Source of the DNA: Aestuariivita boseongensis
GTDB taxonomy: Bacteria; Pseudomonadota; Alphaproteobacteria; Rhodobacterales; Rhodobacteraceae
Assembly (NCBI RefSeq): GCF_001262635.1
Contig: NZ_JXYH01000007.1
Location: forward strand, 1 to 64,000
Direction of reading: 5' to 3'
Length of the DNA: 64,000 nt
Part shown: piece after piece, positions 10,827-18,478 of the stretch
Numbering within the stretch: position 1 is the first letter of the stretch
Layout of the letters: each line of letters begins with the position of its first letter
The notes under the pieces: generated by a model
Told to the model about the DNA's origin: nothing
What the model saw: only the letters and a program-made list of their open reading frames with translations
Databases searched by the model: none
Translations under genes and position numbers: made by a program

Positions 10827-12875
10827 ATGTCCACCGATCCTCTTGTCGTTTTCACCCCATCCGGCAAACGCGGGCATTTCCCCGTTGGCACCCCGATCCT
10901 GACGGCGGCGCGCCAATTGGGGGTCGATCTGGATTCCGTCTGCGGCGGGCGGGGGATCTGTTCGAAATGCCAGATCACGCCCAGCTATGGCGAGTTTCCA
11001 AAGCATGGCGTGACCGTCCATGACGGGGCGCTGTCGGAATGGAACGCGGTGGAGGAACGCTATAAATCCAAACGCGGGTTGAAAGAGGGCCGCCGCCTGG
11101 GCTGCCAAGCCACGGTGCAGGGCGATGTGGTGATCGACGTGCCGCCTGAATCACAGGTGCACCGGCAAGTGGTGCGCAAAGCGGCAAGCGCCCGGGCAAT
11201 CATGATGGATCCGGCGACCCGGCTTTACTTTGTTGAGGTGGAGGAGCCCGACATGCACTCCCCCACCGGGGATCTTGAGCGGGTGGAGCGTGCGCTGCGT
11301 GACCAATGGCAGATTAAGGAGGTCACCGCCGATCTGTCCCTGCTGGCCAAGCTGCAGACCACGCTGCGCAAAGGCAAATGGCAAGTGACCGTGGCGCTTC
11401 ATGTCGATCATCGCGGCGGCACGCCCCGGGTGATCGACATCTGGCCCGGCCTGCATGAGGGCGGGCTTTATGGACTGGCGATTGATCTGGGATCGACCAC
11501 GATCGCCGCGCATCTGACCGATCTGGACACGGGCGCAGTGATTGCGTCGTCGGGCCTGATGAACCCCCAGATCCGCTTTGGCGAAGATCTGATGAGCCGC
11601 GTGTCCTATGCCATGATGAACCCCGGCGGCGACAAGGAAATGACCCGCGCGGTGCGTGAGGCGATCAATGATCTGACCACCTCGATTGCCGAGGAAGGCA
11701 AGATTGACCCCTCGCTGATCGTGGAGACGGTCTTTGTCTGCAACCCCGTGATGCACCACCTGCTGCTGGGTCTGGACCCGGTGGAGCTGGGCCAGGCGCC
11801 CTTTGCGCTGACCACGTCGGAATCCATCACCCTGCCCGCGACCGAGATGGATCTGACCAACATGAACCCCCGCGCGCAGGTTTACATCCTGCCCTGCATC
11901 GCGGGCCATGTGGGGGCTGATGCGGCGGCTGTGGCGCTGTCGGAAGAGCCCGGCAAATCCAAAGACTTGGTGCTGGTCGTCGATGTGGGCACTAACGCGG
12001 AAATCCTTCTGGGCAATACCGAACGCGTTCTGGCCTGTTCGTCGCCCACCGGCCCTGCCTTTGAGGGCGCGCAGATCAGCTCGGGCCAACGGGCGGCCCC
12101 GGGTGCCATCGAACGGATTGAAATCGACCCGGTTACCAAAGAACCCCGCTTCCGCGTGATTGGCAGCGATCTGTGGTCCGATGAGGACGGCTTTGCCGAG
12201 GCGACAGCGGTCACAGGCATCACCGGCATCTGCGGGTCGGGCATCATCGAAGCGGTGGCCGAGATGCGCATGGCGGGCCTGCTCGATGAAAGCGGGTTGA
12301 TCGGATCGGCGGCGCAAACGGGCACTGACCGCTCCGTCCCCGAGGGGCGCACCCATGCCTATCTGATCCACGATGCCAGCGCCGAAGGCGGCCCGCGCAT
12401 CACCGTCACCCAGGGCGATATCCGCGCGATCCAGCTGGCCAAATCCGCGCTTTACGCCGGTGCGCGACTTCTGATGGACGAAATGGGCGTGGACCGGGTG
12501 GACCGCGTGGTACTGGCCGGAGCGTTCGGCGCGCATATCTCCACCAAACACGCGATGGTGCTGGGCATGATCCCTGACGCGCCCTTGGACAAGGTCACGT
12601 CTGCGGGCAACGCAGCAGGCACCGGCGCACGCATTGCGCTGTGCAATATCAGCGCGCGCACAGAAATCGAACGCGTCGTGCGCGAGATCACCAAGGTCGA
12701 AACCGCGATCGAGCCAAAGTTCCAGGAGCATTTCGTCGCCGCCAACGCGATCCCCCACAAAACCGACCCGTTCCCGGATCTGGCCAAGGTGGTCACCCTG
12801 CCCCATGTCAGCTTCAACACCGGCGGCGGGGACAGTGCGGATGGTGGCGGCAGACGGCGGCGCAGACGGGCCTGA
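10827..12875 (+). CDS. ASKHA/2Fe-2S corrinoid-activation protein (RACo/RamA-like, DUF4445)
   Basis: Proteins of this family use a reduced 2Fe-2S cluster and ATP hydrolysis to restore Co(II) corrinoid proteins to Co(I) in methyltransferase systems. Here the plant-type ferredoxin domain is at the N-terminus (Cys39, Cys45, Cys48 and Cys93). The C-terminal ASKHA domain has LAIDLGSTTIAAHL, LVVDVGTNAEILLG, TGICGSGIIEAVAEM and VVLAGAFGAHIS. The 682 residues fit the family. GGAG lies six bases before the ATG. The protein ends in an odd basic tail after a Gly-rich linker (GGGRRRRRRA). No corrinoid protein or corrinoid methyltransferase gene is in the window, so its partner must lie elsewhere. The SAM methyltransferase downstream is a different, cobalamin-independent type. 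Confidence 0.85.
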   Translation: MSTDPLVVFTPSGKRGHFPVGTPILTAARQLGVDLDSVCGGRGICSKCQITPSYGEFPKHGVTVHDGALSEWNAVEERYKSKRGLKEGRRLGCQATVQGDVVIDVPPESQVHRQVVRKAASARAIMMDPATRLYFVEVEEPDMHSPTGDLERVERALRDQWQIKEVTADLSLLAKLQTTLRKGKWQVTVALHVDHRGGTPRVIDIWPGLHEGGLYGLAIDLGSTTIAAHLTDLDTGAVIASSGLMNPQIRFGEDLMSRVSYAMMNPGGDKEMTRAVREAINDLTTSIAEEGKIDPSLIVETVFVCNPVMHHLLLGLDPVELGQAPFALTTSESITLPATEMDLTNMNPRAQVYILPCIAGHVGADAAAVALSEEPGKSKDLVLVVDVGTNAEILLGNTERVLACSSPTGPAFEGAQISSGQRAAPGAIERIEIDPVTKEPRFRVIGSDLWSDEDGFAEATAVTGITGICGSGIIEAVAEMRMAGLLDESGLIGSAAQTGTDRSVPEGRTHAYLIHDASAEGGPRITVTQGDIRAIQLAKSALYAGARLLMDEMGVDRVDRVVLAGAFGAHISTKHAMVLGMIPDAPLDKVTSAGNAAGTGARIALCNISARTEIERVVREITKVETAIEPKFQEHFVAANAIPHKTDPFPDLAKVVTLPHVSFNTGGGDSADGGGRRRRRRA

Positions 12876-12934
12876 CGCCCCTATACGCCCTGCGCGCAAT
12901 GCCCTAGCGTGGCCTCACCTGACGGAGGGGCCAC

Positions 12935-13777
12935 ATGGACAATCGCGATCAAAAAGACTTCTGGACCGATATCGCCGGGCCCAAATGGGTCGAGCAGCAA
13001 CAGGCGATGGATGCGCTGATGCAGCCGGTTCTGGACAGCGTGATCGCGCGGGCGGGTCTTGGAACTGGCGCGCACGTTCTGGATATCGGCTGTGGCACCG
13101 GTGCCAGCCTTCTGGCGGCGGGCGAGGCCGTTGGACCTGAGGGCCACGTGCTGGGCGCAGATATCTCGGCCCGCCTGCTGGATCTGGCACGAACTCGCAC
13201 AGCCGATCACCCCCAGATCGCAGTGATGGAGGCCGATGCCGCCACCCATGCCTTCCCCCTTGCTGCCTTCGACCACCTGATCTCCCGCTTCGGGGTGATG
13301 TTCTTTGAACGCTCCGAGGCCGCCTTCCAGAACATGGCCCGCGCCCTGACACCCGGCGCAACCCTCAGCTTTGCCGCCTGGGGCGATATCCCGGCCAACC
13401 CCTTCTTCACCCACGCCGCCCAAGCCGCCCGCGACGTCCTGGGCCCGATGCCCAAATCCGACCCCGATCTACCCGGCCCTTTCGCCTTCCGCGACCCGGC
13501 CCGCATCACAGGGGTCCTGGATGCCGCCGGGTTCTCGAACATCACAGTCGACGTGCAGGACATCCACTTGCGCCCCGCAGGCACGCTTTCCGACCTTGCC
13601 ACCCAGATGATGGCCATCGGCCCCGCCGAAGCCGCCCTGAAACATTTCGAGGCGGATGAAGCCCAACACGCCGCCGTCCATGCCTCCCTCATGGCCGTCT
13701 TCGCCGATTTCCAAACCGACACGGGCCTCGCCATCCCCGCCCGCATCAACTTTGCCACCGCACGGGTGCCCGCATGA
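12935..13777 (+). CDS. Class I SAM-dependent methyltransferase
   Basis: This 280-residue protein has a UbiE/Methyltransf_25-type fold. SAM motif I is HVLDIGCGTGASLLAAGEAV (about 48-67). ADISARLLDLARTR carries the acidic residue that binds ribose, and HLISRFGVMFFE follows as motif IV. The C-terminal third is variable and probably sets the substrate, which is unknown. GGAGGGG precedes the start. Its stop overlaps the start of the AhpD-like gene in an ATGA, so the two are coupled. Codon use in the 3' half is strongly C-ending and matches the region. Confidence 0.85.
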   Translation: MDNRDQKDFWTDIAGPKWVEQQQAMDALMQPVLDSVIARAGLGTGAHVLDIGCGTGASLLAAGEAVGPEGHVLGADISARLLDLARTRTADHPQIAVMEADAATHAFPLAAFDHLISRFGVMFFERSEAAFQNMARALTPGATLSFAAWGDIPANPFFTHAAQAARDVLGPMPKSDPDLPGPFAFRDPARITGVLDAAGFSNITVDVQDIHLRPAGTLSDLATQMMAIGPAEAALKHFEADEAQHAAVHASLMAVFADFQTDTGLAIPARINFATARVPA

Positions 13778-14340
13778 AACGCCTCTTCACCTCCCTCCCC
13801 GACACCGCGCATTTGGCGGATGTTTTCAAAGCCTTCCCCGCCACCGTCCGCCCGCTGATGGAGTTCCACGACATCCTGATGCGCGGCGAGAGCGATCTGA
13901 GCGTGGCCGAACGGGAACTGATCGCGGCCTATGTCTCGGGCCTGAACGCCTGCAGCTTCTGCTTTGGCGCGCATAAACTGATGGCCCGCGCCTTTGGCGT
14001 GGACGAGGCCCTGATGGACGCGCTGGTCGCGGACATCGACACCGCCCCGGTCGAGGCCAAACTGCGCCCGCTTCTGGCCTATGTCGCCAAGCTGACCCGC
14101 AGCCCGTCCATGCTGATCGAAGCCGATGCGCAAGCGGTCTATGACGCGGGCTGGTCCGAAAGCGCGCTTTATGACGCCATCCAGACCTGCGCGCTTTACA
14201 ACCTGATGAACCGCATCGTCGAAGGCACGGGCGTCGCCCCCTACCCCGAAATCCCCGAGAACCGGATCGAAGACGAGCTATCGGCCCGCCGCACCCGCAC
14301 CTATATGGATTTCGGCCGATCCATCGGCGCCATCGACTGA
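13774..14340 (+). CDS. Carboxymuconolactone decarboxylase / AhpD-like alkylhydroperoxidase
   Basis: This 188-residue protein belongs to the AhpD-like (CMD) superfamily. The GLNACSFCFGAHKLMAR segment holds the redox Cys60-x2-Cys63 pair and His67. That is the active-site pattern of peroxidase-type members rather than of true carboxymuconolactone decarboxylases. It is probably a cytoplasmic antioxidant protein. The ATGA overlap with the methyltransferase gene indicates one operon. It is the last gene with the local GC content before the AT-richer patch that follows. Confidence 0.85.
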   Translation: MKRLFTSLPDTAHLADVFKAFPATVRPLMEFHDILMRGESDLSVAERELIAAYVSGLNACSFCFGAHKLMARAFGVDEALMDALVADIDTAPVEAKLRPLLAYVAKLTRSPSMLIEADAQAVYDAGWSESALYDAIQTCALYNLMNRIVEGTGVAPYPEIPENRIEDELSARRTRTYMDFGRSIGAID

Positions 14341-14359
14341 AGAAGGGGGCGAACGTCAG

Positions 14360-14734
14360 ATGACAGACGAAGACTTCGTCAAGCTGGCGATCTTCGCCCT
14401 CCCGGACCACATCACAACGACGGCGGCGGCTTGCCTGATGGCGCAGATTTTTAGAGGCGAGCGGCTGACCCCGCGTGAGATCATGGACGTCTGCAAGGCC
14501 CTCGGAGTCACTGGCAGCGACAGGACGCCCGCCCTCAACCTCTTGAGTTACACATTCAGCGAAGCATCACGACCGAACCGTCACGTCTTCTGGGACTTAT
14601 TCAACCTTCCGCGCTCTGTGAGGCCCTTGATCGACCTAAGAGATCGAAACGGCCTCCTAGCTCTAGGTGTTATCCGGATTCTGATTAAGCTCTCTCCAGT
14701 CCAAAACTACTCCCGTCAACTGCCGTTCACTTAA
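14360..14734 (+). CDS. Hypothetical protein
   Basis: I do not recognise this 124-residue, apparently cytoplasmic protein. It is helical and has a HITTTAAACLMAQIFRGE segment and an LTPREIMDVCKALGV helix pair that could be a small helix-turn-helix. That reading is speculative. GGGGG lies ten bases before the ATG. Base composition falls through the gene, and codons such as TTA, CTA and AGA appear that the neighbours avoid. Its last four bases overlap the end of the leftward gene at 14731. Confidence 0.5.
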   Translation: MTDEDFVKLAIFALPDHITTTAAACLMAQIFRGERLTPREIMDVCKALGVTGSDRTPALNLLSYTFSEASRPNRHVFWDLFNLPRSVRPLIDLRDRNGLLALGVIRILIKLSPVQNYSRQLPFT

Positions 14735-15315
14735 GCCGTGTTGCCCGCATTTCTGGAGTTCAAAGTAAAACCAAGCAGATTCAATGAGACCTGCATCGCG
14801 AGAAGGATGTGCCACATCCAGATCACTCCAACTAGCACCGAAAACCGGCTCATCCCTCCTAACCAACCTCTGGGAGGTGCGTGTTCAATTACAAGTCTCA
14901 TTTCTTCGTTGAAACGGACAAGATATCCGAAATAGACCCCATGCAAAGAAAGAGCGGAGCAGAACGCCACCGCCATCACCACAGAAAAGAAGTAGGGTAA
15001 AACGGCATACGCTGAAGCGACAAGAAGACCGGGCAAATCACTTGCATCGGTGATAACCCAGTAGTCTTCGTCGTTTGGATCAGCGATTTGTTCTACGGCT
15101 CGGTGGAGTTGCCAAAGCACGAATAAGAGAAACAGCGGCGCGACGTGCAATATGAAATTTAGCGGAGCGTTAACCCCAGCAAAGCTCGCATCACTCGCCT
15201 TCTTTTCAAACAGATCATTTACGGCTGCCTGCAAGTCAGACCCTTTGTATTTCCCGCCAGTATAAACTGAAAATGATCTAGCTAAGGCGTTTTTGAGTGC
15301 GGACGCCGACGTCAT
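14731..15315 (-). CDS. Hypothetical multi-pass membrane protein
   Basis: I do not recognise this protein of about 194 residues. It has three or four hydrophobic segments (LNFILHVAPLFLLFVLWQL, ASAYAVLPYFFSVVMAVAFCSALSL and FSVLVGVIWMWHILLAMQV). I start it at MTSASALKN (15315), which has GGAGG eight bases upstream. The open frame continues to 15408, but that would overlap the upstream gene by 59 bases. The gene is clearly poorer in GC than the window average. With the gene upstream it forms a two-gene leftward unit in a probably transferred patch next to tRNA-Gly. Confidence 0.6.
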   Translation of the reverse strand: MTSASALKNALARSFSVYTGGKYKGSDLQAAVNDLFEKKASDASFAGVNAPLNFILHVAPLFLLFVLWQLHRAVEQIADPNDEDYWVITDASDLPGLLVASAYAVLPYFFSVVMAVAFCSALSLHGVYFGYLVRFNEEMRLVIEHAPPRGWLGGMSRFSVLVGVIWMWHILLAMQVSLNLLGFTLNSRNAGNTA

Positions 15316-15349
15316 AACGCCATCCTCCAAAGGCGCGAATAACGCGGCC

Positions 15350-16066
15350 TCACCCCCCCCTGCTTTTCTCAATTTGTCCGGTGCTATCCTCAAAAAGCGG
15401 GGTCTCAATAAGCCTTTCGGGGAACAAGAGACTTGGCAGGTCTTCTAACCAAGAGATTGGCAGAACGAAAAAGTGCTCTTCTTCATTTTCTGAGTGGACA
15501 ATAACTCCGGAAAGCTGACCTCGGTAACCAGAAACACAACTTGATGCGTCGAAAAATGTCGCCTTCGCGTTATCAAACAACAGAAATCGCTCACCCGACA
15601 TAGTAGGAGCAAATGCGCCATACTGACCGTCTATGTCCCGTTGAATCATCAAGACTGCACATTCAATTCTGGGGTGACTCCGGAGTTCCAAAGCTGCGAC
15701 AGTGCCACCCGGAATTGGATCGTCCGTGAAACCGAGTTCGGCATATTGGGATGCGGTGGGCAGAACGGGCTGGTCGCTCAGGCTGTCTGCTATCCTACGA
15801 CCCTCGCTAGTGCGTCCGAAAAGATCGTTACGAGATAGCGCGACAGCGTCCATTTTCTCCCAATCCACTAACTCCACCAGCAATTCAGATTTTTCGGAGA
15901 ATACCTTTATTTGTTGGTGTGACAGCAGCTGATACGAGACAAGAAAGAAAGCCAAAGATAGGACAAGATAGTAGTTTTGCAGCTTCTTTATGCTCGATAC
16001 GCTCGATCCCAACGCAACACCCCTACCGATTGTATATCCGCGTAGCCCCCACACAAAAGCATACAC
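15350..16066 (-). CDS. Hypothetical single-pass membrane-anchored protein
   Basis: I do not recognise this 238-residue protein. One hydrophobic segment (YYLVLSLAFFLVSYQLLS, about 32-49) follows a basic N-terminus. The remaining 190 residues, rich in acidic and aromatic residues, are probably extracytoplasmic. The start at 16066 is GTG with no good Shine-Dalgarno motif, so the true N-terminus is uncertain. Low GC and AT-rich codon choice set it apart from the flanking genes. It is 34 bases upstream of the multi-pass protein gene, so the pair may act together. Confidence 0.5.
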   Translation of the reverse strand: MYAFVWGLRGYTIGRGVALGSSVSSIKKLQNYYLVLSLAFFLVSYQLLSHQQIKVFSEKSELLVELVDWEKMDAVALSRNDLFGRTSEGRRIADSLSDQPVLPTASQYAELGFTDDPIPGGTVAALELRSHPRIECAVLMIQRDIDGQYGAFAPTMSGERFLLFDNAKATFFDASSCVSGYRGQLSGVIVHSENEEEHFFVLPISWLEDLPSLLFPERLIETPLFEDSTGQIEKSRGG

Positions 16067-16331
16067 AGAATCATCTCAAAACGAACGCCATCGGCTAGCA
16101 AATGAGACGTTCATTGAAATAAGGCAGATGGTATAGTCAAGGAACCAGCTAGTCGAGTAGCGCGGCTAGTAGATCTCGCCTGGGTTCTCCCTATTGATCC
16201 TAGTTTGGACACCCTTGAAGTTCGAGTGTCGGAGGCGTATCGATTATTAAAGCATGTAGTTTCTCATCAGTTTCTCGCAAGACACTAGCTTGAGGAACAA
16301 CGTGCAATTTTTCCACTGATGTCAGTGGATT
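16067..16331. other. AT-richer non-coding stretch before tRNA-Gly
   Basis: These 265 bases hold no convincing gene. They contain a short loose inverted repeat (AACCAG .. CTGGGTT, about 16140-16186) and two GCTAGT repeats. The composition resembles the low-GC genes to the left, and I found no integrase or clear attachment-site duplication. Confidence 0.5.
16313..16328 (+). other. Palindrome abutting the tRNA-Gly gene
   Basis: CCACTGA-TG-TCAGTGG is a perfect 7-bp inverted repeat ending three bases before the first base of the tRNA. It could be a processing signal, a protein site or a border of the foreign patch. Confidence 0.4.
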
Positions 16332-16405
16332 GCGGGTATGGTGAAAAGGTATCACGCGAGCTTCCCAAGCTTAAGTTACGGGTTCGATTCCCGTTACCCG
16401 CTCCA
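16332..16405 (+). tRNA. tRNA-Gly (anticodon CCC)
   Basis: This 74-nt gene folds as a tRNA. The acceptor arms GCGGGTA / TACCCGC pair perfectly. The D-arm is GTGA..TCAC. The anticodon loop TTCCCAA gives anticodon CCC, which reads GGG. The T-arm is ACGGG-TTCGATT-CCCGT. The 3' CCA is encoded. The first pair of the anticodon stem is a C-A mismatch. It is isolated, with low-GC genes on its 5' side and a convergent periplasmic-protein gene on its 3' side. Confidence 0.95.
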
Positions 16406-16433
16406 AAATCCCCAAATGTCCGGTGTTCACCGA

Positions 16434-17312
16434 TCAGCCCAGGATCAGGGCCAGCGGCGCAAGGCTGTCCCGGTCATAGACAATCCAGACCGGCTGGACA
16501 GGGTAAACTGCTGTGGCAGGCACATATCCGCATCCGCCGAACGGCAGGCACAGCGCGCGGTCTTTTTCCGTCAGTCCGGTGGGCGCGAACCAGTCTGGCC
16601 GGCCCACGGTCAAACGGTCGCCAATCGGCTCCACCGGGTGCGGATCATCATAGGTCGCGGGCGGGGCCAGCGTGAGCACCGCCGCGCTGTCGAGCGGCCA
16701 GTAGAGCGCAGGCTCCGCACCCTCCGGCGAGGACGGAAACCCCATGGCAAGGGTGCTTGCACTGCCCGCCACACGCATATCGCGAGCCGATACGGCCTGC
16801 GCCAGCACGCGCAAGGCAGACACCGCTTGCGCGCGGTGCGTTGGGTCATCCGGGTCGAACCGCCAGGACCAGTCCCGCGCCGCTTCGACCTTCAGACCGT
16901 CCGCCAACAGCTTCTCAAGCGCAGTTTCCGGGTTGGCATCCAACTCCGCCCGAAAGGCCAGTTGATAGGCCAAGGGCAAGTCACCCCCAGGCTCAGGTTC
17001 GGTGCGCAGGTTCTCGATGCGGTCCTTCAACGCCTGCCAGCCCGCGTCATGCGCGGTTGAGGTCGCATAGATCACCTCAAGCGCACCGGTCTGATTGTCC
17101 TGTGCATAGATCCCGTCTGGCAGGATCAGCAGGCGCGCATCCGCAGGAATGTCCTGCCCGCGCGCGGTGTCGCCTTCCATCAACCGGTAAGACCCGTCCT
17201 GCACCTCAAGCCGGAACTGCAGATCGTTATAATCGATCTCTCCAGCTTGCGCTGCAGGGGTCAATGTCGCCATGAAAACGAACGCGGCAAACCGGGTCTT
17301 ATGCGATGCCAT
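16434..17312 (-). CDS. Exported hypothetical protein
   Basis: I do not recognise this protein of about 292 residues. MASHKTRFAAFVFMATLTPAAQA is a clear signal peptide cleaved before GEIDYNDLQ, so it is probably periplasmic. AGAGG six bases before 17312 supports that start over the longer frame to 17411. The mature part lacks membrane segments and has a late Cys pair (LCLPFGGCGYVP). It lies 28 bases past tRNA-Gly on the opposite strand. Confidence 0.7.
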   Translation of the reverse strand: MASHKTRFAAFVFMATLTPAAQAGEIDYNDLQFRLEVQDGSYRLMEGDTARGQDIPADARLLILPDGIYAQDNQTGALEVIYATSTAHDAGWQALKDRIENLRTEPEPGGDLPLAYQLAFRAELDANPETALEKLLADGLKVEAARDWSWRFDPDDPTHRAQAVSALRVLAQAVSARDMRVAGSASTLAMGFPSSPEGAEPALYWPLDSAAVLTLAPPATYDDPHPVEPIGDRLTVGRPDWFAPTGLTEKDRALCLPFGGCGYVPATAVYPVQPVWIVYDRDSLAPLALILG

Positions 17313-17382
17313 GCGGAGCCTCTGACAAGGGCGAGTTTGCCCGCACCCTAGCAAGAATTGTCCCGCAGTCCAGCCAGCGCCC

Positions 17383-18363
17383 TTAGCCGTAAAGCCCCGC
17401 CACCCGTCCACGTAACTGGATCAGCGACAGCACCGTATCAATCGTAGGCGTCGGCGTGTCGGTCACACGACCCAGCTCCTGCACCGAGCCCACCAGCGCA
17501 TCGATCTCCATCGGGCGCCCCTGATCCAGATCCTGCAGCATGGACGTCCGGTGCGCGCCCACGGCCGCACCGCCATCAATCCGGCGATCCACGTCGATGG
17601 GGAATTTCACGCCCAGCTTTTCGGCAATCTCCTGCGCTTCCACCATCATCCCACGCGCCACGGCCCGCGCGCCGGGATCGGTACACAGCACATCCAGCGT
17701 CGCATGGGTCAGCGCCGAGATCGGGTTGAACGACAGGTTCCCCCACAGCTTCACCCAGATCTCATCGCGCAGACGCGGGCGCACAGGCGCTTTCAGCCCG
17801 GCGGCACTCAGTGCCTTCGACAAAGCCATGGCGCGGTCTGATTTCGTCCCGTCTGGTTCGCCCAGCGAAAAGCGATTGCCCTCGATATGCTTGATCACAC
17901 CGGGTTCCGGCACCTCTGCCGCCGGATAGACCACACAGCCCAGAACCCGATCCGGCCCAAACCCGTTCCACTGCGCATCGCCCGGATCGACGGAGGCCAG
18001 ACGTGTGCCCTCCAACTCCCCACCGATCTTATGGAAATACCACCACGGCACGCCATTCACGCCCGAGACAATCGTCGTCTCCGGCCCGATCAGCGGCTGC
18101 ATCTTCTCGACCACCGGCGGCACCGAATGCGCCTTAAGCGTGACGATCACGTAATCCTGCGGTCCCAGATCCGCCGGGTTATCCGAAGCCGTCACCGGCA
18201 CCGTCACCGGATCCGCGCCGTCCTCATGCAGCGTCAGACCCTTCTCCTGCATCGCCGCCAGATGGGGCCCGCGCGCCACAAGGCTCACATCCGCCCCGGC
18301 CTGCGCCAGCTTCACCCCCATATAGCCGCCGATGGCGCCCGCCCCGAACACACAGATCTTCAT
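17383..18363 (-). CDS. Ketopantoate reductase PanE/ApbA family protein
   Basis: This 326-residue NAD(P)H-dependent reductase has the N-terminal Rossmann motif MKICVFGAGAIGGYMG. The PanE-family catalytic-region features are ARLRDEIWVKLWGNLSFNPISALTHAT, with the usual Lys and Asn, and a C-terminal HRTSMLQDLDQGRPMEID substrate segment. PanE reduces 2-dehydropantoate to pantoate. Its position downstream of a TctCBA-acyl-CoA-ligase unit suggests instead a 2-oxo/2-hydroxy acid reaction in carboxylate catabolism. It is 115 bases downstream of the ligase gene, a gap that contains copy B of the dispersed motif. AAGGGAAG precedes the start. Confidence 0.82.
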   Translation of the reverse strand: MKICVFGAGAIGGYMGVKLAQAGADVSLVARGPHLAAMQEKGLTLHEDGADPVTVPVTASDNPADLGPQDYVIVTLKAHSVPPVVEKMQPLIGPETTIVSGVNGVPWWYFHKIGGELEGTRLASVDPGDAQWNGFGPDRVLGCVVYPAAEVPEPGVIKHIEGNRFSLGEPDGTKSDRAMALSKALSAAGLKAPVRPRLRDEIWVKLWGNLSFNPISALTHATLDVLCTDPGARAVARGMMVEAQEIAEKLGVKFPIDVDRRIDGGAAVGAHRTSMLQDLDQGRPMEIDALVGSVQELGRVTDTPTPTIDTVLSLIQLRGRVAGLYG

Positions 18364-18402
18364 TGGTCTTCCCTTCGCGCAGACGTCACCCTGCCGGGTG
18401 CG

Positions 18403-18442
18403 CCCCCATCTTCTTCTTGCTCAAAATACCGGCCGCCGGAGG
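18403..18442 (-). repeat. Copy B of a dispersed intergenic motif
   Basis: On the minus strand this reads CCTCCGGCGG, two bases, then GTATTTTGAGCAAGAAG..GATGGGG. It fills much of the ligase-to-PanE gap. Related sequences lie at 1-19, 7291-7320 and 32000-32027. Confidence 0.55.
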
Positions 18443-18478
18443 CTCCCGCAGTCCACACACGCGCCTCCGCCCGTTGGA

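Noticed and set aside
11151-12899. A 582-codon minus-strand frame opposite the ASKHA gene
   Set aside because: It is a shadow of a gene with all family motifs. The translated product shows no recognisable domain.
16140-16200. A second tRNA or an attachment-site duplicate left of tRNA-Gly
   Set aside because: A GGGTTC string and a loose inverted repeat are present, but no acceptor stem, anticodon arm or copy of the tRNA 3' end.
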